Source: Sphingomonadales bacterium (GTDB lineage Bacteria; Pseudomonadota; Alphaproteobacteria; Sphingomonadales; Sphingomonadaceae). From it: a stretch of 64,000 nucleotides of DNA. Location of the stretch: the NCBI GenBank assembly GCA_027486895.1, contig JAIXOE010000053.1:62001-126000 (forward strand). Direction: 5' to 3'. The position numbers and the translations under genes were made by a program. The notes below the pieces were generated by a model that saw only the letters and a program-made list of their open reading frames with translations, searched no databases and was not told the DNA's origin. Shown one piece after another: positions 34,590 through 42,234 of this stretch (the stretch's first letter is position 1; every line of letters begins with the position of its first letter).

Positions 34590-35308
34590 AGCTAACCCGA
34601 ACGCGCTTCCACATTGCCGCCAGCCGTATCCACAAATGGCTGGCTTTGGTGATAGGCGCGCAGCTTCTGATCTGGTTTGCCAGCGGCGTGATTATGAGCT
34701 TTCTGCCTATAGATAAAGTGCGCGGAGAGCATCTGGTCAACCGTGAAACAGTGATGACGATCCCGGCTGACAGCAGCTTTGCCGACCCGGCGCAAATCCG
34801 GGCGAAAGCGGGAGCGCCAGTCCAAGCCATCAACTGGCATATGATGGGCGATCGCGCGGTTGCCGAAGTATCGACAACCAGGGGTATAAAACTGTTTGAT
34901 GCGCAGACGGCAGAGCCAATTCCGCCAGTGGGCGCTGCCGAGGCTACAGCGATAGCGGATGCGGCATGGAAATCAGCATCCAAGCCTGAATCGAAAGCAT
35001 CGCGCATCACGACCGAAAGCCCCGAATATCGCGCTGCATTGCCTGCATGGCGTATCGCCTATTCCGATCCCGATGCCACCAGCATCTTTGTTGCCGCCGA
35101 TACTGGCAAGATTACTGCGGTGCGCACCGGAACATGGCGGCTTTACGATTTCTTCTGGAGCCTCCACATCATGGACTGGAAGAACCATGAGAATTTCAAC
35201 ACTTGGTGGCTGCTGGCTTTCGCCATCGGCGGTTTGGCTCTTGGATTGGCGGGGACCATGCTACTCATAATGCGTTGGCCGATCCGCCGAAGGCGGCGCA
35301 CGGCATGA
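34586..35308 (+). CDS. PepSY-domain membrane protein
   Basis: 240 residues from a TTG that overlaps the copB stop. One N-terminal membrane helix (I-H-K-W-L-A-L-V-I-G-A-Q-L-L-I-W-F-A-S-G), where the H-K-W-L-A-L pattern is that of PepSY-TM proteins, a periplasmic region with a PepSY-like repeat (A-W-R-I-A-Y-S-D-P-D-A-T-S-I-F-V-A-A-D-T-G-K-I) and a C-terminal helix (F-A-I-G-G-L-A-L-G-L-A-G-T-M-L-L-I). The element T-G-T-W-R-L-Y-D-F-F-W-S-L-H-I-M-D is typical of these proteins next to copper or iron genes. Likely reductase-like or accessory in the membrane; exact role unknown. Confidence 0.82.
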   Translation: MKLTRTRFHIAASRIHKWLALVIGAQLLIWFASGVIMSFLPIDKVRGEHLVNRETVMTIPADSSFADPAQIRAKAGAPVQAINWHMMGDRAVAEVSTTRGIKLFDAQTAEPIPPVGAAEATAIADAAWKSASKPESKASRITTESPEYRAALPAWRIAYSDPDATSIFVAADTGKITAVRTGTWRLYDFFWSLHIMDWKNHENFNTWWLLAFAIGGLALGLAGTMLLIMRWPIRRRRRTA

Positions 35309-35622
35309 ACATACTTGCGGCCTGCATATTTGTGATCGCGCTTATGTTGCGTGCCGCCCCGATTTGCGCCGCGCCTGTTCAAACCGCAACCGAAGCAATG
35401 ATGGCCGATTGTGAGGGCGCGCCCGGTCATCATGATGGGCAAAGCGGCCAGAAAGGCGATGAAGCGGCACGGTCTTGTCATGCCTGTGCTTTTCCGCCCG
35501 TGGCATTTCCAGTTCTAATCCAGCCGAAGCGCGTTGTCGCTGTCCAGAATCTTGTTACCAGCGCGCAATTGGCGGGCAGCGCACTCAAGCCGCCAACGCC
35601 GCCTCCGCGCCTTGCACCGTAA
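35305..35622 (+). CDS. Small exported His/Cys protein with proline-rich tail
   Basis: 105 residues from the ATG at 35305, which overlaps the PepSY stop (ATGA). Signal peptide (I-F-V-I-A-L-M-L-R-A-A-P-I-C-A-A). The mature part has a His cluster (G-H-H-D-G-Q-S-G-Q) and C-H-A-C, and ends L-K-P-P-T-P-P-P-R-L-A-P. The P-P-T-x-P-P tail is shared with the two small proteins in front of the czcC genes (52.4 and 62.3 kb). Unnamed family; probably a periplasmic metal-handling peptide or a leader of the downstream gene. No SD-masking stem like those at czcC is seen here. Confidence 0.72.
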   Translation: MNILAACIFVIALMLRAAPICAAPVQTATEAMMADCEGAPGHHDGQSGQKGDEAARSCHACAFPPVAFPVLIQPKRVVAVQNLVTSAQLAGSALKPPTPPPRLAP

Positions 35623-35655
35623 ATTATTTTATCAACGTTCAATTGGAGCTAAATC

Positions 35656-35859
35656 ATGAAAACCAAGTATCTTTTGGGCGCTCTCGCGCTCACCATGTCC
35701 ACCGCTGCCTTTGCCGCCGATCCGGCACCTACCCCTGAAAAGGAGTGCTGCTGCTGCAAAAAGGACGAACATGGCAAGATGGCCTGCTGCAAGGACAAGG
35801 ACGCTAAGTCCGGTGACGAGCATAAAGGCCATGAAATGGGTGGCATGGATCACAAGTAA
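35656..35859 (+). CDS. Secreted Cys4-cluster metal-binding peptide
   Basis: 67 residues with a signal peptide (L-L-G-A-L-A-L-T-M-S-T-A-A-F-A). The mature peptide of about 46 residues carries four Cys in a row (K-E-C-C-C-C-K-K), a further C-C pair (M-A-C-C-K-D), and a His/Met-rich end (H-K-G-H-E-M-G-G-M-D-H-K). The density of soft-metal ligands suggests a periplasmic copper or mercury buffer. It follows the copAB operon by 33 bp and is followed by a strong terminator. Confidence 0.82.
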   Translation: MKTKYLLGALALTMSTAAFAADPAPTPEKECCCCKKDEHGKMACCKDKDAKSGDEHKGHEMGGMDHK

Positions 35860-35868
35860 GTGAGATTG

Positions 35869-35901
35869 CGCGGAGGGCTGGCGACGGTCCTCCGCGTTTT
35901 T
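35869..35901 (+). terminator. Rho-independent terminator
   Basis: Perfect 8-bp stem CGCGGAGG / CCTCCGCG (35869-35876 and 35889-35896) followed at once by five T. Placed 9 bp after the Cys-cluster peptide stop, it likely ends or attenuates the copAB transcript ahead of the DUF411 gene. Confidence 0.85.
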
Positions 35902-35918
35902 GTTTGAGGAGATCGAAC

Positions 35919-36347
35919 ATGAAGAAATTTGCTCTCGCACTGGCCTTGGTTGCCACCCCGGCGCTGGCAGCGACCGAGGCCGTGATGCATCGCGATCCCG
36001 GCTGCGGATGCTGCGAAAAATGGGCTGCACAAGTCCGCAAGGCATTTGGTCGCAGCGTCAAAGTCATCGACGATGGCAATCGACCGGCGCTGCAACGGCG
36101 GGTCGGATTGCCTGCTGGCCTCGCATCATGCCACACTGCGCTTATCGACGGCATGGCCTTTGAAGGTCATGTTCCCGTTGCTGATATGAAGCGGGTATTG
36201 GCGGCGAAACCCAAAGGTGTCCGTGGGCTAGCAGTTGCTGGTATGCCCTTAGGCTCGCCTGGCATGGAAGCGCCGGGATATCCGGCAGACCGCTACAATG
36301 TCATTGCCTTCGGTTCTGGCAAGACGAGCGTATTTGCCAAGCATTAA
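35919..36347 (+). CDS. DUF411 periplasmic metal-binding protein
   Basis: 142 residues from the ATG at 35919 with GAGGAG upstream. Signal peptide (A-L-A-L-V-A-T-P-A-L-A-A). Mature protein begins with the DUF411 signature H-R-D-P-G-C-G-C-C-E-K-W, a Cys cluster, then L-P-A-G-L-A-S-C-H-T-A-L-I-D-G and the conserved G-H-V-P-V-A-D and G-M-P-L-G-S-P-G-M-E. DUF411 proteins occur in copper and other metal resistance loci and resemble a thioredoxin-like fold; biochemical role unproven. It lies after the terminator and so probably has its own promoter. Confidence 0.9.
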   Translation: MKKFALALALVATPALAATEAVMHRDPGCGCCEKWAAQVRKAFGRSVKVIDDGNRPALQRRVGLPAGLASCHTALIDGMAFEGHVPVADMKRVLAAKPKGVRGLAVAGMPLGSPGMEAPGYPADRYNVIAFGSGKTSVFAKH

Positions 36348-36438
36348 ACTTTGTAACCGTTGGCGTTTTTGGGCCGAATATCATTGATAGCGCCGATATT
36401 TTGCGACGCTATTCCCAGCTTCCCAATGGAGAGAGTTT

Positions 36439-36591
36439 ATGACCAAATATCTGGCCGCTGCTGCCGCCCTGCTTTTTGTTACGCCAGCTGCCTTTGCAGC
36501 CCAAGCCTCGACTGTTGCAGATGCGGTCAATGCCTGTTGCGCGGCACTTGACGCGTGTTGCGAGCAGGCGATGGACTGCTGCGAAGACTGA
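36439..36591 (+). CDS. Secreted 50-residue peptide with three CC pairs in heptad register
   Basis: ATG at 36439 preceded by GGAGAG. Fifty residues: signal peptide (A-A-A-A-L-L-F-V-T-P-A-A-F-A) and a mature peptide of about 29-30 residues. Cys pairs sit at 33-34, 40-41 and 47-48, exactly seven apart (N-A-C-C-A-A-L-D-A-C-C-E-Q-A-M-D-C-C-E-D). In an alpha helix these would form one face of paired thiols, suited to metal binding. I know no named family. Flanked by DUF411 upstream and a terminator downstream, so it belongs to the copper island. Confidence 0.78.
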   Translation: MTKYLAAAAALLFVTPAAFAAQASTVADAVNACCAALDACCEQAMDCCED

Positions 36592-36610
36592 ATTACTGCA
36601 CTGAGGAAGC

Positions 36611-36630
36611 GCCCGGCCAAATGGCCGGGC
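36611..36630. terminator. Bidirectional terminator hairpin
   Basis: Perfect 8-bp GC-rich stem GCCCGGCC / GGCCGGGC with an AAAT loop, placed between the convergent Cys-heptad peptide and glutaredoxin-MauE genes. No strong T tract on either side, so it may act as a transcript-end stabiliser. Confidence 0.65.
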
Positions 36631-36662
36631 GATTTCTGCAAAACCATTGGCAGCCCGCGCTA

Positions 36663-37439
36663 TTAGTGTGCAAATAGCATCCAAATTGCCATCGTGACCA
36701 TCATCACATTCTCGGTGAGCGAGACGAAGCCCAACGGCACATTGCTGTCGCCGCCGACGCAGGCACATTTCAGCTCGCGCTTGTCGATATAGACCGCCTT
36801 GAACACAGAGGCCGCGCCAATGCCGCCGATGAACAACGCAACCGGTATGGACAGCCAGTTAAGCGCGCCAGCGGCCATCAGCACGCCTGCCAGCCCTTCG
36901 GCAAATGGATAGATGCGCGAATAAGGCACCCAGCGTTTCGCCAGCAGGTCGTAGTTCAGGAACATCGTTGCGAACTTGTCGACATTCTGGAGCTTGAGCA
37001 TCGCGAGAATACACATGCTGAACGCAACGAACCATTCGCCCGCGCGAACCGTCAAGGGCGTTCCATAAACCGCAAAGCTCGCGGCCAGTGCCATCAGCGC
37101 GGTCATTACGAACAGCGCGATCACCGGCTGGTAGGTCGTTGCCTTGGGATCGGCAACTGAAAGACCGAGATAACGGCGCAGATCGTCATGGCCGCCGATG
37201 CGCTCACCGCCAATGAATATTTGCGGTGTGGTCTGGACGTTGTGCTTGGCCTTGAAGGCGTCAACTTCCTCGCGCGTCGTCAGCCAGCGGTCTTCGACGG
37301 TAAAGCCCTTGCGCTTCAGCAGGTCGAGAGCCTTCAAACCATAAGGGCAGATATGGCCGGGCATCACCATACGGTGGATAATGGCGGTTTTTGCTGGCTC
37401 GCTTGAGTGCGATGGCGTTGCAATGGCAGCTTCGGTCAT
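36663..37439 (-). CDS. Glutaredoxin-MauE/DoxX-like fusion protein
   Basis: 258 residues from the ATG at 37439 (GAGGAA upstream; the frame is open to 37520 but that would run through the promoter). N-terminal glutaredoxin domain (about 25-100): redox motif C-P-Y-G in H-I-C-P-Y-G-L-K-A-L, T-T-P-Q-I-F-I-G-G-E-R-I-G-G-H-D-D-L (the T-x-P and G-G-x-D-D glutathione site). C-terminal half has four membrane helices resembling MauE/DoxX (P-Y-S-R-I-Y-P-F-A-E-G-L-A-G-V-L-M). It probably couples glutathione or thiol reduction to the membrane and may help handle mercury, copper or oxidised periplasmic proteins. Divergent from a MerR regulator with a shared operator. Confidence 0.85.
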   Translation of the reverse strand: MTEAAIATPSHSSEPAKTAIIHRMVMPGHICPYGLKALDLLKRKGFTVEDRWLTTREEVDAFKAKHNVQTTPQIFIGGERIGGHDDLRRYLGLSVADPKATTYQPVIALFVMTALMALAASFAVYGTPLTVRAGEWFVAFSMCILAMLKLQNVDKFATMFLNYDLLAKRWVPYSRIYPFAEGLAGVLMAAGALNWLSIPVALFIGGIGAASVFKAVYIDKRELKCACVGGDSNVPLGFVSLTENVMMVTMAIWMLFAH

Positions 37440-37475
37440 GGGCGATTCCTCGTTGGTAAATAACATCACCCAGCC

Positions 37476-37507
37476 TATATAGGTTCCGTAGCATAGTACG
37501 GAGTCAA
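37476..37507 (-). promoter_or_regulatory. MerR-type promoter/operator
   Basis: On the minus strand: TTGACT (-35, 37507-37502), a 20-bp spacer, then TATATA (-10, 37481-37476). The spacer holds an inverted repeat TCCGTA / TACGGA separated by 6 bp (37485-37502). An over-long 19-20-bp spacer with a central dyad is the hallmark of MerR-activated promoters. It drives the glutaredoxin-MauE gene; the MerR gene begins 13 bp away in the other direction. Confidence 0.85.
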
Positions 37508-37519
37508 GCCTTGAATGCA

Positions 37520-37900
37520 ATGACGATTGGAAAATTTGCGGTAGCGGGCGGCGTAGGCGTTGAAACCATACGCTTCTATCAGCGTCGGGGATTGCTTGCC
37601 GAGCCTGATCGCGGCGGCGGCATCCGTCGCTATGATGCCAATGACCTGAGCCGGCTTTGCTTTATCCGGCAGGCGCAGGCAGCTGGATTTACGTTGGACG
37701 AGATTGGAAATCTGCTCGCCTTGGATGCAACCGATGACCGGGAGAAAGCGCGCATTATGGCTGAGGCGCGGATCGTGGCGCTCGATCGAAAAATTGCGGA
37801 ATTGCAAGGGGCACGCAACGCTCTCGCGCAGCTCGCTACTGATTGCGCCACCGGCAGCAAGGGGCCATGTCCTATCATCCGGGCTTTCGAGTTGAGCTAG
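37520..37900 (+). CDS. MerR-family metal/redox regulator
   Basis: 126 residues from the ATG at 37520 (TTG at 37511 in frame). N-terminal winged HTH (M-T-I-G-K-F-A-V-A-G-G-V-G-V-E-T-I-R-F-Y-Q-R-R-G-L-L) and a long dimerisation helix (A-R-I-V-A-L-D-R-K-I-A-E-L-Q). The C-terminal loop has two Cys with seven residues between (D-C-A-T-G-S-K-G-P-C-P-I-I), the same spacing as the Cu(I) ligands C112 and C120 of CueR. At the position that separates Cu(I) (Ser) from divalent (Cys) sensors there is an Arg, so the inducer cannot be read with certainty. It represses and activates the divergent glutaredoxin-MauE promoter. Confidence 0.9.
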   Translation: MTIGKFAVAGGVGVETIRFYQRRGLLAEPDRGGGIRRYDANDLSRLCFIRQAQAAGFTLDEIGNLLALDATDDREKARIMAEARIVALDRKIAELQGARNALAQLATDCATGSKGPCPIIRAFELS

Positions 37901-38122
37901 GCGCGCTGACAGAAGGAATATCTGAGCCATGCTGATACTGTCGATAGCGGTGCTCAGGGAGCTTCACCTACCCCAAATCATTATACCATTCCTGCATAAC
38001 ATCGACAGAAAACCGTATTTGAAGTTAGGCTTTGTCTGCGTCATTACATTGGTGAGATGAGGAACGCTTGTGGGCAAGAAGACCGCATCGAAAGCCTATC
38101 GTCAATTGAAAGGGGACGGGAC

Positions 38123-40636
38123 ATGGGGAGAAGCGCTTCGGGGAATTTGGGACTATGGCGCGGTTCGGTGTCAGCAATGGCAACTGTGCTGGCAGTGACT
38201 GCCATAGCGCCGCCAGCTTGGTCGCAGGAAGAGCCCGCCGAGGCTGCTGCCGAGAGCGAGCCAGGATCAGAAATTATCGTCACCGGAACCCGCCGTGAAG
38301 GCATTACAGCCATCGAATCGTCGCGGCCGATTGATATTGTCTCGAGCGAGACACTTGATCGGCAGGGTTCGTCGGACCTGAACGATGCTCTCAAGACGGT
38401 AGTACCTTCGCTCAATGTGCAGAAGTTCGTCGCTCAGGATGGTTCTGCCTTCGTTCGGCCGTTCAGCCTTCGCGGGCTGCCGCCAGACCAGACGCTGGTC
38501 CTGGTCAACAATAAACGGCGTCACCGCTCGGCGCTTGTGCAAATCACCAATCAGCCGCTTGCCGCTGGCGCGCAGGGCGCTGATCTTTCAAGCATCCCGT
38601 CGATTGCGATTAAAAACATCGAAGTGCTTCGCGATGGCGCGGCAGCACAATATGGCTCGGACGCAATTGCCGGCGTAATCAATTTTCAGCTCAAGGATGC
38701 CAGTGACGGTCTGACAGTGAGCGGACGTTACGGGCAATATTATGAGGGCGATGGTCAGGATATTACCCTTCAAGCAAATGCAGGGCTCCCCCTGACCGCC
38801 AACGGATTCTTCAATATAAGCGCCGAATATGTCCGGGCAAAACCAACCTCTCGCGGAGCCCAGCGCCCCGATGCACAGGCCTTGATCAACGCCGGTAACA
38901 CTGCTGTCCCGGTGCCAGCGCAACGCTGGGGTAATGTGAACAGCGAAGCTGCCCGTCTGTTTATCAATTCCGAAATCGAAGCGTCGGACGCTGCTACCGT
39001 ATATCTTTTCGGCAACTATGGCTGGAGCAGCGGCGATACCGAGTTTTTCTACCGCAATCCCGTTACCAGGACGGACATATTTCGCAGTGTGCCGCTGACC
39101 ACGACGCCTGGCGGTGCACGTTTTACATTTGCCACACAATTCCCCGGGGGCTTTACCCCAATCTTCGGGACTGAGATCAAGGACCTCAGTCTTGCGGGCG
39201 GACTGAAGGGCGAGACTCGCGGGCTCAGTTACGATTTCAGTGCTATTGTGGCCCAGAACAGCTTGAAGTATCGGCTGTCAAATACGGTGAATCCATCGCT
39301 TGGCCCCAATTCGCCAACGAGCTTCAGGCCCGGCAAAGTCGAGCAGCGCGAAACGCAGTTCCATGCGGACTTTGTCTATCCATGGGAGATCGGTCTTGCC
39401 GAACCCCTCAATATCGCCTTTGGCGGCGAATTCAGGCGCGAGACCTTCGAAATTACAGCAGGTGATGTTGCTTCCTATGTCGCCGGACCCTTTGCCCGGG
39501 TCATCGACCCCGATACCGGCTTGCCTATCGGGCTTGCGGTCGGGTCTTCCGGCTTCCCTGGCTATGATCCGTCGACAGCCGGCGTTTTCTCGCGGTCCAA
39601 CTGGGCGGCCTATGTAGATGTTGAAGGCGACATCGCTCCAGGCTTCACCGTCGGGGTAGCGGGACGTTTCGAGGATTTTTCAGACTTCGGAAGCACTTTT
39701 AACTACAAAGTTTCGGGCCGGTATGAGCTAACCGACTGGATGGCGTTACGTGGTTCTTACAGCACCGGTTTTCGCGCCCCCACGCCAGGGCAATCAAACA
39801 TTTCAGACGTTGCAACGAACATCGATCTGGTCACCGGTGGGCTGTTGCTGACAGCTACCCGGCCGCCTGACGATCCGGTGGCGCAATTCTACGGGGCGCA
39901 GCCGCTCGACCGCGAAAAGTCCAAAAGCATCGCAGCAGGGCTGGTCTTTGATTTTCCTGGCGGCTGGGTGTTCACGGTGGACTATTTTAACATAAAGGTC
40001 GACCAACGGATCGCTCTTACGTCCCGGATTCCGATTACCGCAGCAAACCGCGCAGCTATGCTTGCGCTGGGAATCAACCCGGGAGATGTTCAGTCGGTTC
40101 GTTTCTTCGGCAATTTCTTTGATTCCAAGACCGAAGGTGTCGATGCCGTTTTCTCGAAAAACTGGCGGTTCGACAGCGGGTTTAAAGTCGGCCTTACTGC
40201 ATCGGTGAATTATACCAAAAATGCGGTGACCAGTATCCGCGACGCGCGAGCTGTTGATCGCGAGCGGCGTATCGAGATCGGAGAATTCAACCCCAAATGG
40301 CGTGGTAACGTGTCGCTGAATATTGAAAAGGGACCATTTTCCGGGATCGCCAGGGCCAGTTACTATGGCAAGTGGACCGATGCAGTCGCAAATGCGGTTC
40401 CGACAGCCAACTCTTTCGACCAGACCTTCGGGTCGAAAGTTCTGGTCGATCTTGAAATTGGTTATGATTTGAACGACACATTTCGTCTCGCTGTTGGCGC
40501 CGACAATGTCTTTGATGTCTATCCCGACAAGGATCGCCGCATAGGACAAATTAACAATGGCATCATTTATCCGCAATTCTCGCCTTTCGGCTTCAGCGGC
40601 GGATTCTGGTACGTGCGTGGAACGGCGAAGTTCTAA
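38123..40636 (+). CDS. TonB-dependent receptor
   Basis: About 837 residues from the ATG at 38123 (GGGGACGGGAC upstream; frame open to 38057). Signal peptide ends A-P-P-A-W-S-Q. Then an acidic linker, the E-I-I-V-T-G-T-R box, plug (about 65-190: L-N-D-A-L-K-T-V-V-P-S-L-N-V, N-N-K-R-R-H, V-L-R-D-G-A-A-A-Q-Y-G-S-D-A-I-A-G-V-I-N) and a 22-strand barrel ending W-Y-V-R-G-T-A-K-F. No STN domain, so it does not signal through an anti-sigma factor. Next to amino acid import and breakdown genes; it may bring a peptide or amino acid conjugate across the outer membrane, which is inferred from context. Confidence 0.93.
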   Translation: MGRSASGNLGLWRGSVSAMATVLAVTAIAPPAWSQEEPAEAAAESEPGSEIIVTGTRREGITAIESSRPIDIVSSETLDRQGSSDLNDALKTVVPSLNVQKFVAQDGSAFVRPFSLRGLPPDQTLVLVNNKRRHRSALVQITNQPLAAGAQGADLSSIPSIAIKNIEVLRDGAAAQYGSDAIAGVINFQLKDASDGLTVSGRYGQYYEGDGQDITLQANAGLPLTANGFFNISAEYVRAKPTSRGAQRPDAQALINAGNTAVPVPAQRWGNVNSEAARLFINSEIEASDAATVYLFGNYGWSSGDTEFFYRNPVTRTDIFRSVPLTTTPGGARFTFATQFPGGFTPIFGTEIKDLSLAGGLKGETRGLSYDFSAIVAQNSLKYRLSNTVNPSLGPNSPTSFRPGKVEQRETQFHADFVYPWEIGLAEPLNIAFGGEFRRETFEITAGDVASYVAGPFARVIDPDTGLPIGLAVGSSGFPGYDPSTAGVFSRSNWAAYVDVEGDIAPGFTVGVAGRFEDFSDFGSTFNYKVSGRYELTDWMALRGSYSTGFRAPTPGQSNISDVATNIDLVTGGLLLTATRPPDDPVAQFYGAQPLDREKSKSIAAGLVFDFPGGWVFTVDYFNIKVDQRIALTSRIPITAANRAAMLALGINPGDVQSVRFFGNFFDSKTEGVDAVFSKNWRFDSGFKVGLTASVNYTKNAVTSIRDARAVDRERRIEIGEFNPKWRGNVSLNIEKGPFSGIARASYYGKWTDAVANAVPTANSFDQTFGSKVLVDLEIGYDLNDTFRLAVGADNVFDVYPDKDRRIGQINNGIIYPQFSPFGFSGGFWYVRGTAKF

Positions 40637-40649
40637 CTGGTTGTAAAGT

Positions 40650-40680
40650 TGCCGGCGCCGCTTGGTGGGCGGTGCCGGCA
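40650..40680 (+). terminator. Hairpin after the TonB receptor gene
   Basis: A GC-rich inverted repeat with arms TGCCGGC(G)CCGC and GCGG(T)GCCGGCA begins 14 bp after the receptor stop. No T run follows, so it may be a partial terminator or mRNA 3' stabiliser ahead of the RidA gene. Confidence 0.55.
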
Positions 40681-40699
40681 TTCTCGGAACGATGTGGGA

Positions 40700-41170
40700 A
40701 TGAAGATGACACGTGCAATATCCGACCGACTACAGCAGCTTGGCGTCATTTTGCCCCATGTCCCGCCTCCTGTAGCCAACTATGTCCCTTATACGCGTCA
40801 TGGCGAGTTAGTCACAATTTCGGGACAACTTCCGCGCGGTCCCGACGGCTTGATCACCGGATGTTTGGGAGAAGGGTTGCCAGTTGATCGGGGTGTGGAA
40901 GCGGCCCGTCTATGCGCAATTTCAATACTTGCGGTGCTTGGGGACGCCGTTTCTGGGGATTTCGAACATGTTGTCGGCTGCATCCAGATTACAGGCTTTG
41001 TCAGGTCGTCGTCGAGCTTCAGCGAACATTCGACGGTAATCAATGGCGCATCGGACCTGTTGGTTTCGGTGTTGGGTGATGCTGGAAAACACGCGCGGGC
41101 CGCAATCGGCGTTGCAAGCTTACCGTTCGAAGCCGCGGTCGAAATAAGCGCACAATTTTCGGTGAAATAG
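40700..41170 (+). CDS. RidA family protein (YjgF-like)
   Basis: 156 residues from the ATG at 40700. Pattern of the YjgF/YER057c/UK114 superfamily, long form with an N-terminal extension (I-S-D-R-L-Q-Q-L-G-V-I-L-P): Y-V-P-Y-T-R-H-G-E-L-V-T-I-S-G-Q-L-P, D-F-E-H-V-V-G-C-I-Q-I-T-G-F-V, and near the end H-A-R-A-A-I-G-V-A-S-L-P-F-E-A-A-V-E-I, where the Arg corresponds to the catalytic Arg of RidA. RidA speeds hydrolysis of enamine/imine products made by PLP-dependent lyases. The neighbouring gene at 42.2 kb encodes such a lyase, so a protective role in the same pathway is plausible. Confidence 0.87.
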   Translation: MKMTRAISDRLQQLGVILPHVPPPVANYVPYTRHGELVTISGQLPRGPDGLITGCLGEGLPVDRGVEAARLCAISILAVLGDAVSGDFEHVVGCIQITGFVRSSSSFSEHSTVINGASDLLVSVLGDAGKHARAAIGVASLPFEAAVEISAQFSVK

Positions 41171-41218
41171 ACTCGACGGTTTCACTCAAGGCATACGCGC
41201 TTCTGAAGCTGCCAACAT

Positions 41219-42142
41219 TCAGACAGCACCAAAGCGCGATTCACACACACGCTGCAGGGCATCTCGCTCGGCATATAAAATGTTCAGTAAGTCGTCGAGG
41301 AGCCTCGAACGCGCCCGTTGTGGCGGCTGGACGACGAGTGCTCGGAACGCGATCGCCGGTTCGAACGTTCGGGCTACCAGTCCGCGACCCTCGAATTCGC
41401 TTGCGACAAATGCCATCGCGTTGGTGAGGCCGACCCCGACACCTTCGGACACGAGCTGACAGACGCTGGCAGCAAATTGTGTTTCAACAACAATCTTCGG
41501 TTGCGAACCTGCAGCGCGCAGGGCCGCGTCAAGTTGCTTACGCGCAGTATCATCGGGCGACAGCGAAACGAGCGGAACACCGTCAAGATCAATGGGGGTG
41601 ACGGTATCCAATGCCTCCAATGGGTGGTCAGATCGCATAACGCATATTCCACGGGTCGCGATGAACGGCTCGACCATAACATTTGTTGTGTCGATCTCGT
41701 CGGCGCAAAGCCCGATGTCATGTGTACCACTTGCCACAAGATTACGCACGATGCTTGAATTGGCAATTTCAAAGGTGACCGTCACTCCAGGATGGCGGTC
41801 GGTAAACAGCTTGATAACGCGTGGAACGAGCGAAAGGCCAAGCGCGGCCGACGTAGCGATACGCAGGGATCCGGTGCCAACAGCACGAATGCGAGCGACC
41901 GCCTGCTTCAACCGGTCCATGCCGACATAGGTATCGAGAATTTCCTGATAAAGCAGATTTGCTTCCGGCGTGGGTATAAGCCGTGGGCCAGCGCGCTCGA
42001 ACAATTTGAGTTTCGTGACATCTTCGAGCCGTTTCAAGGATCGGCTGATGGCCGGCTGCGATACACCCATCAATTCAGCACCGCGTGTTGTCGACCCGGT
42101 CCGCATCACTGCATTAAAAGCTTCGATTAAACTCAAATTCAT
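41219..42142 (-). CDS. LysR-family transcriptional regulator
   Basis: 307 residues. N-terminal winged HTH (A-F-N-A-V-M-R-T-G-S-T-T-R-G-A-E-L-M-G-V-S-Q-P-A-I-S-R-S-L-K-R-L-E) and a C-terminal periplasmic-binding-like effector domain (about 90-300: G-S-L-R-I-A-T-S-A-A-L-G-L-S-L-V-P, F-A-S-V-C-Q-L-V-S-E-G-V-G-V-G-L). Divergent from the PLP lyase gene, with an LTTR box in the 92-bp interval. It probably controls the lyase-ABC-aspartase operon in response to an amino acid or derivative, and itself. Confidence 0.93.
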   Translation of the reverse strand: MNLSLIEAFNAVMRTGSTTRGAELMGVSQPAISRSLKRLEDVTKLKLFERAGPRLIPTPEANLLYQEILDTYVGMDRLKQAVARIRAVGTGSLRIATSAALGLSLVPRVIKLFTDRHPGVTVTFEIANSSIVRNLVASGTHDIGLCADEIDTTNVMVEPFIATRGICVMRSDHPLEALDTVTPIDLDGVPLVSLSPDDTARKQLDAALRAAGSQPKIVVETQFAASVCQLVSEGVGVGLTNAMAFVASEFEGRGLVARTFEPAIAFRALVVQPPQRARSRLLDDLLNILYAERDALQRVCESRFGAV

Positions 42143-42163
42143 AGCCCATTATAACACAAACGC

Positions 42164-42178
42164 ATAATGATGCGCTAT
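42164..42178. promoter_or_regulatory. LysR box (T-N11-A) between divergent genes
   Basis: ATAATGATGCGCTAT contains the canonical T-N11-A core inside a partial dyad, and overlaps a perfect palindrome CGCAT-AATG-ATGCG (42161-42174). A TATAAT for the regulator gene lies close by on the minus strand. The position, between the regulator ATG (42142) and the lyase ATG (42235), fits autoregulation and activation of the divergent operon. Confidence 0.65.
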
Positions 42179-42234
42179 AGTTCAATTTGAATAAGGTGTC
42201 CGGAACGCCTAGTCTGCATCCCAAGGAGAGTTGG

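Noticed and set aside
39803-40681. Minus-strand 292-codon frame opposite the TonB receptor
   Set aside because: Antisense to the receptor barrel and without family features.
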